64,000 nucleotides of DNA from Streptomyces sp. NBC_01298 (GCF_035978755.1 NZ_CP108414.1:1054001-1118000); one strand, 5' to 3'; shown: positions 47,723-56,297, counted from the stretch's first letter. A program made the numbers and translations. Notes: generated by a model not told the origin, from the letters alone.

Positions 47723-48055
47723 ATGAACCAGCCTCAGATCAGCCAGGGCCGCGCCACCGTGGCGCCGGAGTACCTGATGGACGCACCGACCCGCACCTGG
47801 GAGATCCACGTCAAGAGCTCCACCCCGCGACCTACGGTCCACCTCTACGTTGACCATTTCCAGGTCACGGCACAGAAGGAGCAGGGAGCGCAGGACTGGA
47901 CACTGGTCTCCGTACGGGAGTTCACCGACCGCCGGCCCCGCCTCGGGCTGTCGATGACCGCGATGCCCTGGCAGGTCAGCTTCGCGCTGACGGCCGTGCT
48001 TGAGCAGGTGCAGGAGCAGGAGTCCACGGACTCCCGCCTGCTCCAGTACACCTGA
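47723..48055 (+). CDS. Hypothetical early phage protein
   Basis: The 110-residue protein (MNQPQISQGRATVAPEYL) appears to be beta-rich, with WEIHVKSSTPRPTVHLYVDHF and SFALTAVLEQVQEQ. CCTCTTGGAG lies upstream. It is the first gene behind promoter P2. No family is recognised. Confidence 0.65.
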   Translation: MNQPQISQGRATVAPEYLMDAPTRTWEIHVKSSTPRPTVHLYVDHFQVTAQKEQGAQDWTLVSVREFTDRRPRLGLSMTAMPWQVSFALTAVLEQVQEQESTDSRLLQYT

Positions 48056-48070
48056 CCCTTCAACCGCGTG

Positions 48071-48094
48071 CAGTGGCCTAGAAATAGGCCACTG
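48071..48094 (+). terminator. Hairpin made from the GAAATAGGCCAC motif (copy 4)
   Basis: CAGTGGCCTA and TAGGCCACTG form a perfect 10-bp stem around a GAAA tetraloop. It lies 15 bases past the stop at 48055, and the next ribosome site TTCTTGGAG follows at once. Only this copy of the motif has a full left arm. Confidence 0.75.
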
Positions 48095-48114
48095 CACATT
48101 CTTGGAGTAGCCTC

Positions 48115-48651
48115 ATGAAGCCTCCTGCCGCCCCGGCCCTCACCGGTGACGACATCCAGATGGCAGTCCGGGACTTCTTCACTCCGGCGCAGCTCGCCGC
48201 GTTCGTGGACCTGCCGTACAACTACCAGCGCGCCCGATGGGGCGAGCAGCAGCTCCTGGACCCAGGCCGGCGGCTACAGATGCGCCGTGTGCCCGGCGAG
48301 CCGGAGGCGGGAGCTCTGTGCACCTAGACCCGGGCGCCGCGCGGCTTCACCTACGAGGTCGAGGCACCCGCGGGGATCAGGTCGGGTCTCGTGGCCTGGG
48401 TCGACGCCTCCGAGCTGATCGACCAGCGCCTGACTCCCGTGCGCTACGGAGCACTCCGCAAGGCCGTGGACGACGAGGCGGCGCACGAGCAGGCCTACCA
48501 CCGCGGGCCGGCCCCCTTCCGCGACCCGGAGACATGGCGGGCCCTCGCCTACCAGCCGTGGTCGCGCACCGCCGCGCGCCTGGCCTTGAGGGCGGCGGCG
48601 GCCAAGGAGGCCATCACGCCCGCGCCGCACCCCCAGCCCGCCCTGTTCTGA
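48115..48651 (+). pseudogene. Phage gene interrupted by an in-frame amber codon
   Basis: The first part, 48115-48327, starts MKPPAAPALTGDDIQMAVRD and ends ALCT at a TAG. The same frame then continues without another stop to 48651 (TRAPRGFTYEVEAP, then DASELIDQRLTPVRYG). The continuation is protein-like from its first codon, so the two parts probably formed one 178-residue protein. A single TGG-to-TAG change or amber readthrough would explain it. A GTG at 48391 could start the second part separately, but no good ribosome site precedes it. Confidence 0.6.
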
Positions 48652-48684
48652 CCCACCCGCCCGCCCGCCGAGAAGGTGCCAGCC

Positions 48685-49152
48685 GTGATCAATTCGACCG
48701 CCACGACGTCCTGGATGGAGCTGGCGCCGTGCGTCGGCGTCGAGGAGTTCGTCTTCGACCCTCCCGTCACCCGCAAGTCCACCAAGGAGCTGGGCGAGCT
48801 CACCGAGCCCCTGCTGCGCACCTGCCTGGGCTGCCCGGTGGTGGCCGAGTGCTACGACCGCGTCCGTCCGCAGGGTTCTCAGTTCGATGGCGTGTGCTCG
48901 GCGCGGGTGTGGGTCAACGGAAGGGTCGTCGCCTCGGCGGCCTCGGCGCCGGCACTCCCGAAGGGACTGCCCTCGCGGGCGGGGGTGTGCGGGGAGAGCA
49001 GTGGCGTGAAGGGACACCGGCGCAACGGTGAGCCGCTCTGCGGGCAGTGCCGCGTCACGGCGCAGCGCGCGCAGTCCCGCGCGGCGGGGGCCGCCACGAT
49101 CCGCAAGCGGGGTGCGCTCAGCGCCCGCAAGGCCGCGCCGGCCGCAGCCTGA
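48685..49152 (+). CDS. WhiB-like iron-sulfur regulator, phage type
   Basis: The product of about 155 residues has the WhiB cysteine set: C16, then C47-x2-C50-x5-C56 (APCVG, RTCLGCPVVAEC), which binds a [4Fe-4S] cluster. The GVWGG turn of host WhiB proteins is not clear; SARVWVNG is at its place. A second cluster GVCGESSGVKGHRR then GEPLCGQC adds three Cys and one His, likely a zinc knuckle. GTG at 48685 is well spaced from GAGAAGG. Phage WhiB-like proteins are known in actinophages, where they can interfere with host WhiB regulators or sigma factors. Confidence 0.85.
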   Translation: MINSTATTSWMELAPCVGVEEFVFDPPVTRKSTKELGELTEPLLRTCLGCPVVAECYDRVRPQGSQFDGVCSARVWVNGRVVASAASAPALPKGLPSRAGVCGESSGVKGHRRNGEPLCGQCRVTAQRAQSRAAGAATIRKRGALSARKAAPAAA

Positions 49153-49189
49153 GTATCGACCTACCGAGCCTGTGACCTGCGGGTTTACA

Positions 49190-49217
49190 TTGACACCCCC
49201 TCTAGAGGTAGTAGAAT
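49190..49217 (+). promoter_or_regulatory. Early-type promoter P3
   Basis: TTGACA at 49190, TAGAAT at 49212, 16-base spacer, inside GTAGTAGAATTCAGATA. CCCCCT upstream can pair with AGGGGG downstream. It drives the genes from 49272. Confidence 0.82.
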
Positions 49218-49271
49218 TCAGATATAAGGAAGGGGGAAACCCCCGTCCGAAGACCAGCCGGAAGGAATCCC

Positions 49272-49643
49272 ATGAACAGCATCCCGATCCCCGACCCGCT
49301 CACCGTTCTGCACGTCGCCCGCAACTACGCCATCACCGAGCAGCAGGCGGAGGTCGCCCTCACCTGGGCCTCGGTCAACATGGCGGTCCAGTGGGCAGAG
49401 TTCGCCGTAGCCGCCGGGCTGGACGAAGCCGACGGCGAGGCGATGAGCCGCTGGAGTCAGCAGTTCCCGACCATCCACATCGAGGCACTGGACGAGGCGA
49501 TCGCAAGCGTCGCGGCGGCCCCGGTGCCCGTCCTGAATCCGGTCGAGCAGCTGCTGGCCGAGGTCCGCCGCGCTCCCGCCCCGGCCCTGTACCGCCCGGC
49601 GAGCCCGATGCGCACCAACCGCAGCCGCGTCCGCATCCGCTGA
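49272..49643 (+). CDS. Hypothetical early phage protein
   Basis: The 123-residue product (MNSIPIPDPLTVLHVARNYA) is mostly helical and acidic in the middle, with a short basic tail (MRTNRSRVRIR) that may touch nucleic acid. GGAAGGAATCCC precedes the ATG. It is the first gene behind promoter P3. No family is recognised. Confidence 0.6.
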   Translation: MNSIPIPDPLTVLHVARNYAITEQQAEVALTWASVNMAVQWAEFAVAAGLDEADGEAMSRWSQQFPTIHIEALDEAIASVAAAPVPVLNPVEQLLAEVRRAPAPALYRPASPMRTNRSRVRIR

Positions 49644-49657
49644 GCGCACCTCTCCCC

Positions 49658-49683
49658 GGCCCGCCCCGCCATCGGGGCGGGCC
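49658..49683 (+). terminator. Intergenic hairpin
   Basis: A perfect 11-bp stem (GGCCCGCCCCG) with a four-base loop, placed 15 bases after a stop and before the GGAGG of the next gene. Confidence 0.75.
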
Positions 49684-49722
49684 GCGCCATGCCGCCACCC
49701 GACACACCGCCTGGAGGGCCTG

Positions 49723-50031
49723 ATGGGCGCCATCACCTTTTACGACATCGCCGCCGGAGACGCGCCGGACAAGGCCTTCGAAGCGATCCGCAGCGAAGCC
49801 CTGTACGAGCACGGGCACCGGGAGGGCACCGGCAGCATCGCGGAGAAGGACACCTTCATCGTCTTCGACGAACCCCGCCGATCCAAGGCCGCCGCATATC
49901 GCCGGGCGTCCGAGCTGATCGACGCCAACGACCCCCGCATCGAGAACAAGTGGGGCCCGGCTGGCGCTCTGCCGGTCACCACGTCCAGCGCCGAGAACGG
50001 CTGGCTGTTCTTCGGCTGGGCCAACGACTGA
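49723..50031 (+). CDS. Hypothetical early phage protein
   Basis: The 102-residue protein (MGAITFYDIAAGDAPDKAFE) contains a segment YEHGHREGTGSIAEKDTFIVF and ends GWLFFGWAND. The first half pattern, a helix before GxGSIAEKDxF, occurs in small proteins of actinophages and mobile islands of unknown role. CTGGAGGG precedes the ATG. Confidence 0.65.
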   Translation: MGAITFYDIAAGDAPDKAFEAIRSEALYEHGHREGTGSIAEKDTFIVFDEPRRSKAAAYRRASELIDANDPRIENKWGPAGALPVTTSSAENGWLFFGWAND

Positions 50032-50037
50032 ACCCCT

Positions 50038-50061
50038 CGGCGCGCCCGCATGGGCGCGCCG
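50038..50061 (+). terminator. Intergenic hairpin
   Basis: A perfect 10-bp stem (CGGCGCGCCC) with loop GCAT, followed within five bases by the block CACCTCTTGGA. Confidence 0.75.
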
Positions 50062-50090
50062 CCCACACCTCTTGGACTCGGAAGAACCAC

Positions 50091-50402
50091 ATGTCCTTCA
50101 AGCACCTGCCGCTCCTCGGAACGGCGGAGATCATCGCAACGCTGAACCTGAGCAACGCGCAGACCCAGAGCGCCGCCTCCCTGGCGCACGCCGTCGCCCG
50201 CCGCGCCTGGTCGCGTCGGCCGGGCCACAAGCACGGCCAGGGATATGAGGAGTTCGCCGCCGCGATACCGGCCTGCAGCTGGCTGACGATGTTCGAGGTC
50301 GGTGCGCTCCTCCAGCTCGGCCGTCGGTGCGAGGCCGACAACCTGATGGCCGCGGCCCGCCTCGTGCACCAGTCCCGCGCGCACGGCGGAGCCCGCCGGT
50401 GA
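50091..50402 (+). CDS. Hypothetical early phage protein
   Basis: The 103-residue helical protein (MSFKHLPLLGTAEIIATLNL) has a run of Ala-rich helices and a basic C-terminus. The start follows CACCTCTTGGA and a purine-rich GGAAGAA. Codon use matches the neighbours. Function is unknown. Confidence 0.6.
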   Translation: MSFKHLPLLGTAEIIATLNLSNAQTQSAASLAHAVARRAWSRRPGHKHGQGYEEFAAAIPACSWLTMFEVGALLQLGRRCEADNLMAAARLVHQSRAHGGARR

Positions 50403-50492
50403 GCCACACCCCTCGCGTCACCGCCTCCCCCGGCCCCGACCAGTGACCGTCGCGACGCCTGACTGCACCCACAACCCCGGATGGAGCCAGAG

Positions 50493-50906
50493 GTGTTCGA
50501 CCTCTACATGACCCGCACCGCCTTGATCACGACCGCCGCGCTCCTGCGCGTACCCGCCGAACGTCGTACGCCTCTTGAGCTCGCGAAGGACGGCGGGCTG
50601 CTGGAGCTGTGGCAGCACACCGGGCCGGAGACGCGCCGGACGCTGCTCCTCCAGGCAGCGTGGGAGGCCCGCGGTGCGTTCCTCGGTGAGGCCGAGGACG
50701 ATGCCCTGCGCTACGCCTCATACCTGTCGGAGGCCGCGGACGCCGCAGCTCGGGCCGGCATGACCGAGCGGGCCGACTTCGCGCACCTCAACAGCCCGCA
50801 CTTCCTGGTCGCCCAGTCACTCGCCTTCGACCGGGACGACTTGGAGATATCCCTCGTCGCGACGCTGACCCTCGCGGTCCACATGCCTTCCGGGTGGCCG
50901 GAGTGA
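50493..50906 (+). CDS. Hypothetical protein
   Basis: I start this product of about 137 residues at GTG 50493 because GGAG ends six bases before it; ATG at 50481 is also in frame. It is helical throughout (VFDLYMTRTALITTAALLRV, LQAAWEARGAFLGEAEDDAL) and ends in a hydrophobic stretch that overlaps the next gene. No family is recognised. Confidence 0.55.
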   Translation: MFDLYMTRTALITTAALLRVPAERRTPLELAKDGGLLELWQHTGPETRRTLLLQAAWEARGAFLGEAEDDALRYASYLSEAADAAARAGMTERADFAHLNSPHFLVAQSLAFDRDDLEISLVATLTLAVHMPSGWPE

Positions 50907-51103
50907 ACGCCGGAGCCCGCGTGTGGCTGCGCCAGGAGGACGGAGAGAACGTCCGCGACCAGGCCGGGGGCACCGTGGCCTTCTTCGTGACCGAGGTCCA
51001 GACCCACCACTGGGGAACGCTGTGCGAGCTCGCCACAGACGACCCCGTCATCCACATCCTCTACGCAGGCTGGCACCCCGTCGGCCGACTCACCCAGGTC
51101 TGA
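50894..51103 (+). CDS. Small hypothetical protein
   Basis: The 69-residue product (VAGVNAGARVWLRQEDGE) looks like a small beta-barrel, alternating hydrophobic strands (GTVAFFVTEVQTHHWGTL, VIHILYAGWHPVGRL). The start at GTG 50894 overlaps the preceding gene by 13 bases, or translation may begin at GTG 50903. Unknown function. Confidence 0.5.
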   Translation: MAGVNAGARVWLRQEDGENVRDQAGGTVAFFVTEVQTHHWGTLCELATDDPVIHILYAGWHPVGRLTQV

Positions 51104-51406
51104 CCGCAAGGGCCATCACTGTGACCATCACGATCATCCATACCCGCCTAAAAGCGCCCTGACCCGGGGCACGGTCTGCGTGGAGGCGGCCCACCGCAGC
51201 GGGTCCCTGGTCACTGCCCGGCGGGCCCAGGCGCTGGGGAGGATCACCATGGGCATCCCCGCACCCATTCCCTGTGGTGCCGCTCTGGCTCCCATCCGGT
51301 TCCGGCTGGATCATGTCGCCAGACGGCAGCACCGAGGCCACCCACCGGCGCTACCCTGATTGGTGCTCAGGTCAGTGCCTGTGCGGTCAGACGGGGGGCA
51401 GGGCAA
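51104..51406. other. Gap before the membrane protein gene
   Basis: About 300 bases with no convincing gene, repeat or RNA. It separates the compact phage gene string from the membrane and defence-like genes that follow, and may mark an insertion border. Confidence 0.4.
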
Positions 51407-52060
51407 GTGGAGCATTTAGATCTTGAAGGTGAGTCGTCCGAGGAGCAGGAACCCACGGATACTCCGCAGACGGTCAACGTCAGCATCAAGGGGCGTCTTC
51501 GCAATAGCACGGTCCACGTCCACTCTGGAGTATCAGTCGACTCTCCTATGGGGATTGGCTCGGCGGGGACTGGGGGAAGCCTCGCTGCGCAGCGGCAGAG
51601 GTTTCATTTCGATTTCCTGAACCACACGCTCAAGCAGGCCGAGTGGACGTTCCGCTTGAGCGTGTGGTTCATGACGGGCGGAGCGGTAGTAATCCTCGCC
51701 GGGGCTGTCTTGGCACTGGTGCACGCCGGGAACCCTGACCTTAGCTACCTTCCGCTCGTGACGAGCCTGACGGGTGCACTGATCACCGTCGGCGGGGGCG
51801 CGCTGGCGCTCCACTCGAAGCGGACCATGGCCACCCTCACCAAGGCCGCCGAGGATAACGAAAGCAAGATCGACGTTGATCACAAGCTGGAAGTGGCGAC
51901 GACCTTCATCGACCGTGTCGGAGACTCCGAGACAAAGGATCGCCTGAACTCAGCAGCCGCCATGAAAGCTTTGGGTATGGAGGCGGCACCGGACGTGATG
52001 GTCAATCGGTTGCTTCCTGAGCAGGCCAAGGAGATCGAGCCGCCCGGCTCATCCCGTTGA
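51407..52060 (+). CDS. Two-helix membrane protein, TRADD-N/SLATT-associated type
   Basis: The 217-residue protein has a soluble N-terminus of about 65 residues, then HFDFLNHTLKQAEWTFRLSVWF followed by two membrane helices (TGGAVVILAGAVLALVHAG and YLPLVTSLTGALITVGGGALAL) and a soluble helical tail. The FDFLNHxLxQAEWTFRLS lead-in before two helices is typical of the membrane module linked to TRADD-N and SLATT proteins, predicted pore-forming effectors in bacterial immunity. No NTPase or nucleotide sensor is fused, so a partner is needed. Gene start GTG 51407. Confidence 0.65.
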   Translation: MEHLDLEGESSEEQEPTDTPQTVNVSIKGRLRNSTVHVHSGVSVDSPMGIGSAGTGGSLAAQRQRFHFDFLNHTLKQAEWTFRLSVWFMTGGAVVILAGAVLALVHAGNPDLSYLPLVTSLTGALITVGGGALALHSKRTMATLTKAAEDNESKIDVDHKLEVATTFIDRVGDSETKDRLNSAAAMKALGMEAAPDVMVNRLLPEQAKEIEPPGSSR

Positions 52061-52147
52061 AGCACCGAGGCCCGGGGCGGTATCGTCCCGGTCCTCCCGT
52101 GCGCCCACCAAGCCAGGGGGCTGGGCGGGTCCTATGCGCTCCGTGAG

Positions 52148-52672
52148 CTACTTCTCGGCCTTCTTGAACTCGGCTTCACGCTTGATCGCGTCAGCCAGTT
52201 TCGTGTCGGCCCTCGCGGCCACCCCAGCCTGTCGCTCGACCTCCGCCCATTTGGCATCTGCCTCGGCCTCGCCGTTAGGAACCACCGACGCGATCTGGGT
52301 CTGACGGTGCCAGTCGATCAACGCGAGCGTCCAGGCCTTGATGGTCGCGAACGACTCCTCACTCAGCTTCTTGATCTCGGCCGAGCCGAACATCTCCAAC
52401 TTGGCCTCGGTGAGGCCCCACACCTTCATGTCGTGGTTGGGGTCGAGCGTTTCCTCGAAGACCTTCTTGTCACGCAGCACGTCCCGCCGGGTTCGGGCTA
52501 TCGCCTCGCGGGACCTGAGCACCTCGGCGTAGGTGTCCATGCGTCGGTCCCACAGGCGGTGGCGTCGCTCGCGCCGTTGAGCAAGGACGTGGGTGCCCAG
52601 GACAGCGGCGGTGGACACGACAGCAGTGACAGACCCGACGATCAGAGTCGCGTCTACGGGTTGGAGTGGCAT
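52148..52672 (-). CDS. Single-pass membrane protein with long coiled coil
   Basis: The 174-residue product starts at ATG 52672 (MPLQPVDATLIVGSVTAVVS) with one membrane helix at residues 8-28. A basic stretch (AQRRERRHRLWDRRMDTYAE) and a long charged helical domain follow to the end (EAEADAKWAEVERQAGVAA). The layout is common in Streptomyces genomic islands and function is unknown. It converges on the preceding membrane protein gene. Confidence 0.6.
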   Translation of the reverse strand: MPLQPVDATLIVGSVTAVVSTAAVLGTHVLAQRRERRHRLWDRRMDTYAEVLRSREAIARTRRDVLRDKKVFEETLDPNHDMKVWGLTEAKLEMFGSAEIKKLSEESFATIKAWTLALIDWHRQTQIASVVPNGEAEADAKWAEVERQAGVAARADTKLADAIKREAEFKKAEK

Positions 52673-52946
52673 GGGCTCATGTTGCCAACCTGACGGTTCC
52701 GCCGGCTGTGACTTCCGGTGATCGGCAATCACGACTCGTGAGCTTGCTCCGCAAGATTGTGCGCGGCTGAACCTGTGCGCTCAACTTGGATCAGACAGGC
52801 TCATAGCCGTCCGGCCTCCGCATTGCGGGTGATTGATACCGGGTAGCGGGGGGACAGCCGAGAGGGACCGCGTGGAACGCGGGACCGACCGCCGGGCGCA
52901 ACACCCGACCCGACAAGGTGGGTGGCACGCCACTCGGAGACCTCCA

Positions 52947-53279
52947 ATGTCAGCACGCACGTTCACCCCTGACGCGCTCCGCCACATCCGGGCGGAACAC
53001 GGTCTGAGCCAGCGGGCCCTTGTGGACGAGATCGACCGCGTTCACAACACCGTCTCCCTGATGCGGATCTCGATTTTCCCCAGAGCCGCTCTTCGTTCTC
53101 CAGCCAGTAGTTGCTGGCAAGGGGAATCTGGGCGCCCGATCGTGGAGCGTGCGGGTGCTACCTGGGGAGGGCTCCGTCGGGAGTCCACGTGGGGCGTACC
53201 CCGAAGCGGCCCACGGCCCCGGCGGCGCCTACTCCAGGAGCTCGTGCAAGCTATCCACGTTCGACTGCCGGACGGATAG
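52947..53279 (+). pseudogene. Truncated XRE-type HTH gene
   Basis: The start MSARTFTPDALRHIRAEHGL continues SQRALVDEIDRVHNTVSL, the first three helices of an XRE HTH domain with a good GGAGA site. After about residue 38 the frame turns into low-quality sequence without the rest of the domain. It looks cut by a rearrangement just upstream of the Septu-like pair and may be what is left of its regulator. Confidence 0.5.
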
Positions 53280-53321
53280 GCTTCCAGGTTCGACTGCTGC
53301 CGCGAGCATGGAGGAACCCCC

Positions 53322-54962
53322 GTGCGGTTCATCGTCCAATCCGATCGGAGCGGGCCCAATACCACGGGCCCTCGAACCGCCATCCTTGTCCCCGACAGTT
53401 GGGACGACCGCGGATACAGAACCAGCTACGACCTGTGGTTCCGTCGACTCGACTACGTCGAGCCGATCCAAATCGGCCGCGTCAAGCTCGCGCTGGTTGA
53501 TCAAGAACCGGGTCCGAGTCCCCTGGCACCCGGCGACTTTCCCAACGGGCTGCCGGGCGACTTGGGCGAATGGATTTCGCTCGGCCAAGAGGACCGGTAC
53601 TACGAAACAATCACCGAGCTCGGTGACCAGGTGGCACACGAGATCCTCAGCGGCCTAGGCGACATCGTCTACGGGGCGGTTGACCCCACCCAGCGGGAGG
53701 ACCGCCTGCATGAGCTGTCAAGGTCGAGTCCGGTCGTCGCGATCTCCCTCATGCGGAGCGTCTCTGCGCAAACGACCGCCCATCAGTTCTGGCGGATCGC
53801 TACTGGCGGACCGAGGCTCGCCCGCTACAAATTCGAATACCACCCACCGGAACCGGTCCTCTCGAGCACGGCCCGCCCCCCGCTGGAGTTCGAGGTCCAA
53901 CCCTATTCCGTCCCACCCAGCAACATCCACGTCCTCATCGGACGCAACGGGGTCGGAAAGACCACCCTCCTGCGCTCTCTGGCCACAGCCGCCGTTCGCC
54001 CCTTCGACCTGCCCGAAAATGTCGGCAAGATCGTGTACATCACGAAGGTCGGCTTCGCCAACGTCCTACTCGTCACCTTCAGCGCGTTCGACCCCTTCGC
54101 CGGCATCAGCCCCTCGCACACCACGACCAGATACACGCACGTCGGCCTGACCACGCACGTACCCGGCGGCGAAACGGAAGACAGCCAAGCGGCCCGCCTG
54201 AAAGAGCGGGAGGATCTGGCAGACGAATTCTGTGACAGCCTCGGCTCGCTCACGACCTCCGGACGCTTCGATCGTTGGATCGAGGCCGTGGACACCCTGG
54301 CCAGCGATCCCCAATTCGACGCCGCAGTCATCGGTGCTACCGGCGGGCTGCTCCCCGAAACCCCTGGCAAGAGAGCGATCGAGGTCCTCCTGGAACCTGT
54401 AATCGACGAAAAGGGCGACGTCCTCCGCGAACTGGCGACAGGCGCAGGACGTCCGTGGCGTGACATCTTCATGAGTCTCAGCTCCGGACACGCCATCGTC
54501 CTGCTGACCCTTACCAGGCTCGTGGACCTGGTCGCAGAGCAGACGCTCGTGCTGCTCGACGAGCCCGAGGCGCATCTCCATCCCCCACTGCTTTCTTCAT
54601 TCGTCCGCGCGCTGTCTGACCTTCTGACGGAGCGCAACGGTGTCGCCATCACTGCGACGCACTCGCCCGTCGTGCTTCAAGAGGTACCCAAGTCCTGCGT
54701 TTACAAGATCAGCCGCAACAGCTCACGCGGGCGGGCGCGGCGCCCCAGGATCGAAACCTATGGGGAAAACGTCGGGGTGTTGACTCACGAAATCTTCGGC
54801 CTTGAAGTGATGAAGTCCGGCTTCTACGCCGAGATCGGGAAGGCTGTCGACGTGTTCGACACCTACGAGGAGGTCCTCGATTACTTCACGGGGCAGCTGG
54901 GTGACGAGGCAAAGGGTCTTGTCCGCATCCTGCTTGCGGACAAGAGGGCGGGAGACCGCTGA
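53322..54962 (+). CDS. ABC/SMC-like ATPase of a Septu-like defence system (PtuA-like)
   Basis: The 546-residue protein has Walker A GRNGVGKTT at residues 207-215, an ABC-type signature SLSSGH near 385-390, Walker B LVLLDEPEAHLH at 409-420, and an H-loop ATHSPVVLQEV near 445-455. The 200-residue N-terminal part is unusual and not recognised. An AAA_21/SMC-like ATPase followed by an HNH protein is the Septu (PtuAB) layout, in which the ATPase controls the nuclease during phage infection. The next gene overlaps by one base. Confidence 0.75.
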   Translation: MRFIVQSDRSGPNTTGPRTAILVPDSWDDRGYRTSYDLWFRRLDYVEPIQIGRVKLALVDQEPGPSPLAPGDFPNGLPGDLGEWISLGQEDRYYETITELGDQVAHEILSGLGDIVYGAVDPTQREDRLHELSRSSPVVAISLMRSVSAQTTAHQFWRIATGGPRLARYKFEYHPPEPVLSSTARPPLEFEVQPYSVPPSNIHVLIGRNGVGKTTLLRSLATAAVRPFDLPENVGKIVYITKVGFANVLLVTFSAFDPFAGISPSHTTTRYTHVGLTTHVPGGETEDSQAARLKEREDLADEFCDSLGSLTTSGRFDRWIEAVDTLASDPQFDAAVIGATGGLLPETPGKRAIEVLLEPVIDEKGDVLRELATGAGRPWRDIFMSLSSGHAIVLLTLTRLVDLVAEQTLVLLDEPEAHLHPPLLSSFVRALSDLLTERNGVAITATHSPVVLQEVPKSCVYKISRNSSRGRARRPRIETYGENVGVLTHEIFGLEVMKSGFYAEIGKAVDVFDTYEEVLDYFTGQLGDEAKGLVRILLADKRAGDR

Positions 54963-55816
54963 TGTGGGCTGCTAACCCGCTGACACTCAGCGCCAGAGAC
55001 AGCTGGGTGACCTGCACCAGCCGGTCCCGTGATACGCAGAAGAATGGCGACCGCGGAACCAAGCTACGCGGGGCCGTGGACAGCGTGGAGAAGGCGGCTC
55101 AGACCTTCCGGGCTGCCGCGCTGTCGTGCACCCTGCACGACCTCAGGTCGGAAGACTTCCAGGTCGCCGGCATACCTGGGGCAGAGGTCTCCGACACTGT
55201 CTATGGCACAGGCATGACAGATGGCCCCGGGCGCGAAATCTACGACGAGATCATGGACGGCCGCGACGAAGACCTCTGCCCGATGTGCCGGCACACCGAG
55301 GTGACTGAGCTCGATCACGTCCTGCCGAAGAAGGCCTTCCCGGCGCTGTGTGTCACACCTGACAACCTCGTGGGGGTCTGCGAGTTCTGCAACGGTAAGA
55401 AGGGTGACATCACCGCGACAGATGACAGAAAGGTACTGCTGCACCCACTTTTCGAGAGCGCCGCCAGAGAACCCTGGCTGAAGGCCGAGGCCGTCCCCGG
55501 CGGAGCGGGGGTGCTCAGGTACTTCGTGACTGCACCGCCCCGCTGGGAGGCGGTGTTCGCCGACCGAGTCCGCTACCAGTTCGACTTCCTGAAACTGGGC
55601 ATGCGCTACAGCAGCAAGGCTAACCACACCCTGGCGGGAATGCGGCAGCATTTCGCAGATCAGCTCGAAGCCAGTCATGCCCCGGGACTCCGACTGCACT
55701 TGGAAAGCCTCGCCTTCAGCCACCGCGCCGACGACCCCAACGGATGGGCAGGCGTGGCGTACAGCGCGTGGGCGGCCGACGACGCCTTCTGCCAAGGAGC
55801 CTTCATCCGCCCGTAG
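54962..55816 (+). CDS. HNH endonuclease of a Septu-like system (PtuB-like)
   Basis: The 284-residue product holds an HNH domain at about residues 106-148. CPMCRHTEVTELDHVLPKK supplies a zinc CxxC and the DH pair, followed by CVTPDNLVGVCEFCNGKKGD with the central Asn and the second CxxC. The nuclease motifs look intact. ATG at 54962 overlaps the TGA of the ATPase gene, so the two are made together. The N-terminal 100 residues and the 130 C-terminal residues are not recognised. Confidence 0.78.
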   Translation: MWAANPLTLSARDSWVTCTSRSRDTQKNGDRGTKLRGAVDSVEKAAQTFRAAALSCTLHDLRSEDFQVAGIPGAEVSDTVYGTGMTDGPGREIYDEIMDGRDEDLCPMCRHTEVTELDHVLPKKAFPALCVTPDNLVGVCEFCNGKKGDITATDDRKVLLHPLFESAAREPWLKAEAVPGGAGVLRYFVTAPPRWEAVFADRVRYQFDFLKLGMRYSSKANHTLAGMRQHFADQLEASHAPGLRLHLESLAFSHRADDPNGWAGVAYSAWAADDAFCQGAFIRP

Positions 55817-56297
55817 TGCGCCAGCATCGCGCGACCGTCCCACGCGCGCGGAGTGGGGTCTCACCGGATGCCAGCTCGCGCAGATCCCACTCAGCGTGAA
55901 CCCCATCTGGGCTCGTCCGCGAATACGCGACACCTGAACCTGCGAGCTAACCAGTCCCAAGGCTGGTGCCGAGCAGTCAAAGGCGCCCGCGGTGGCGCTA
56001 CGCGCTGGGCTGCGCCCATCCGGGATCTGGCTGGCTGTCGCGCGGCCCTCTGGCTGTGGCTTCTGACCACAGGGCGGCGCCCAGGAGGTGGGGAACTTGG
56101 GTGAGCAGGTCTGTCCCACCCCCGAGCACCGACTGGGGAGATTTCTCGAGCCCCATCATCCCTATACGAGTCCGGCCGCAACGTGCCGACCGTGGGAGTG
56201 CCGGCCACTATCGCCGACACCTCGAAGGCCCGGACGCCGCCGTCAAGGCGGCGATGTCGATGCTGCGGCAGACCTGTCCGAGCCCATCTCGGGGAGG
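55817..56297. other. Gap between the Septu-like pair and promoter P4
   Basis: About 480 bases with no supported gene. Minus-strand frames exist but have no ribosome site or family match. It may contain the right border of the defence cargo. Confidence 0.4.
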
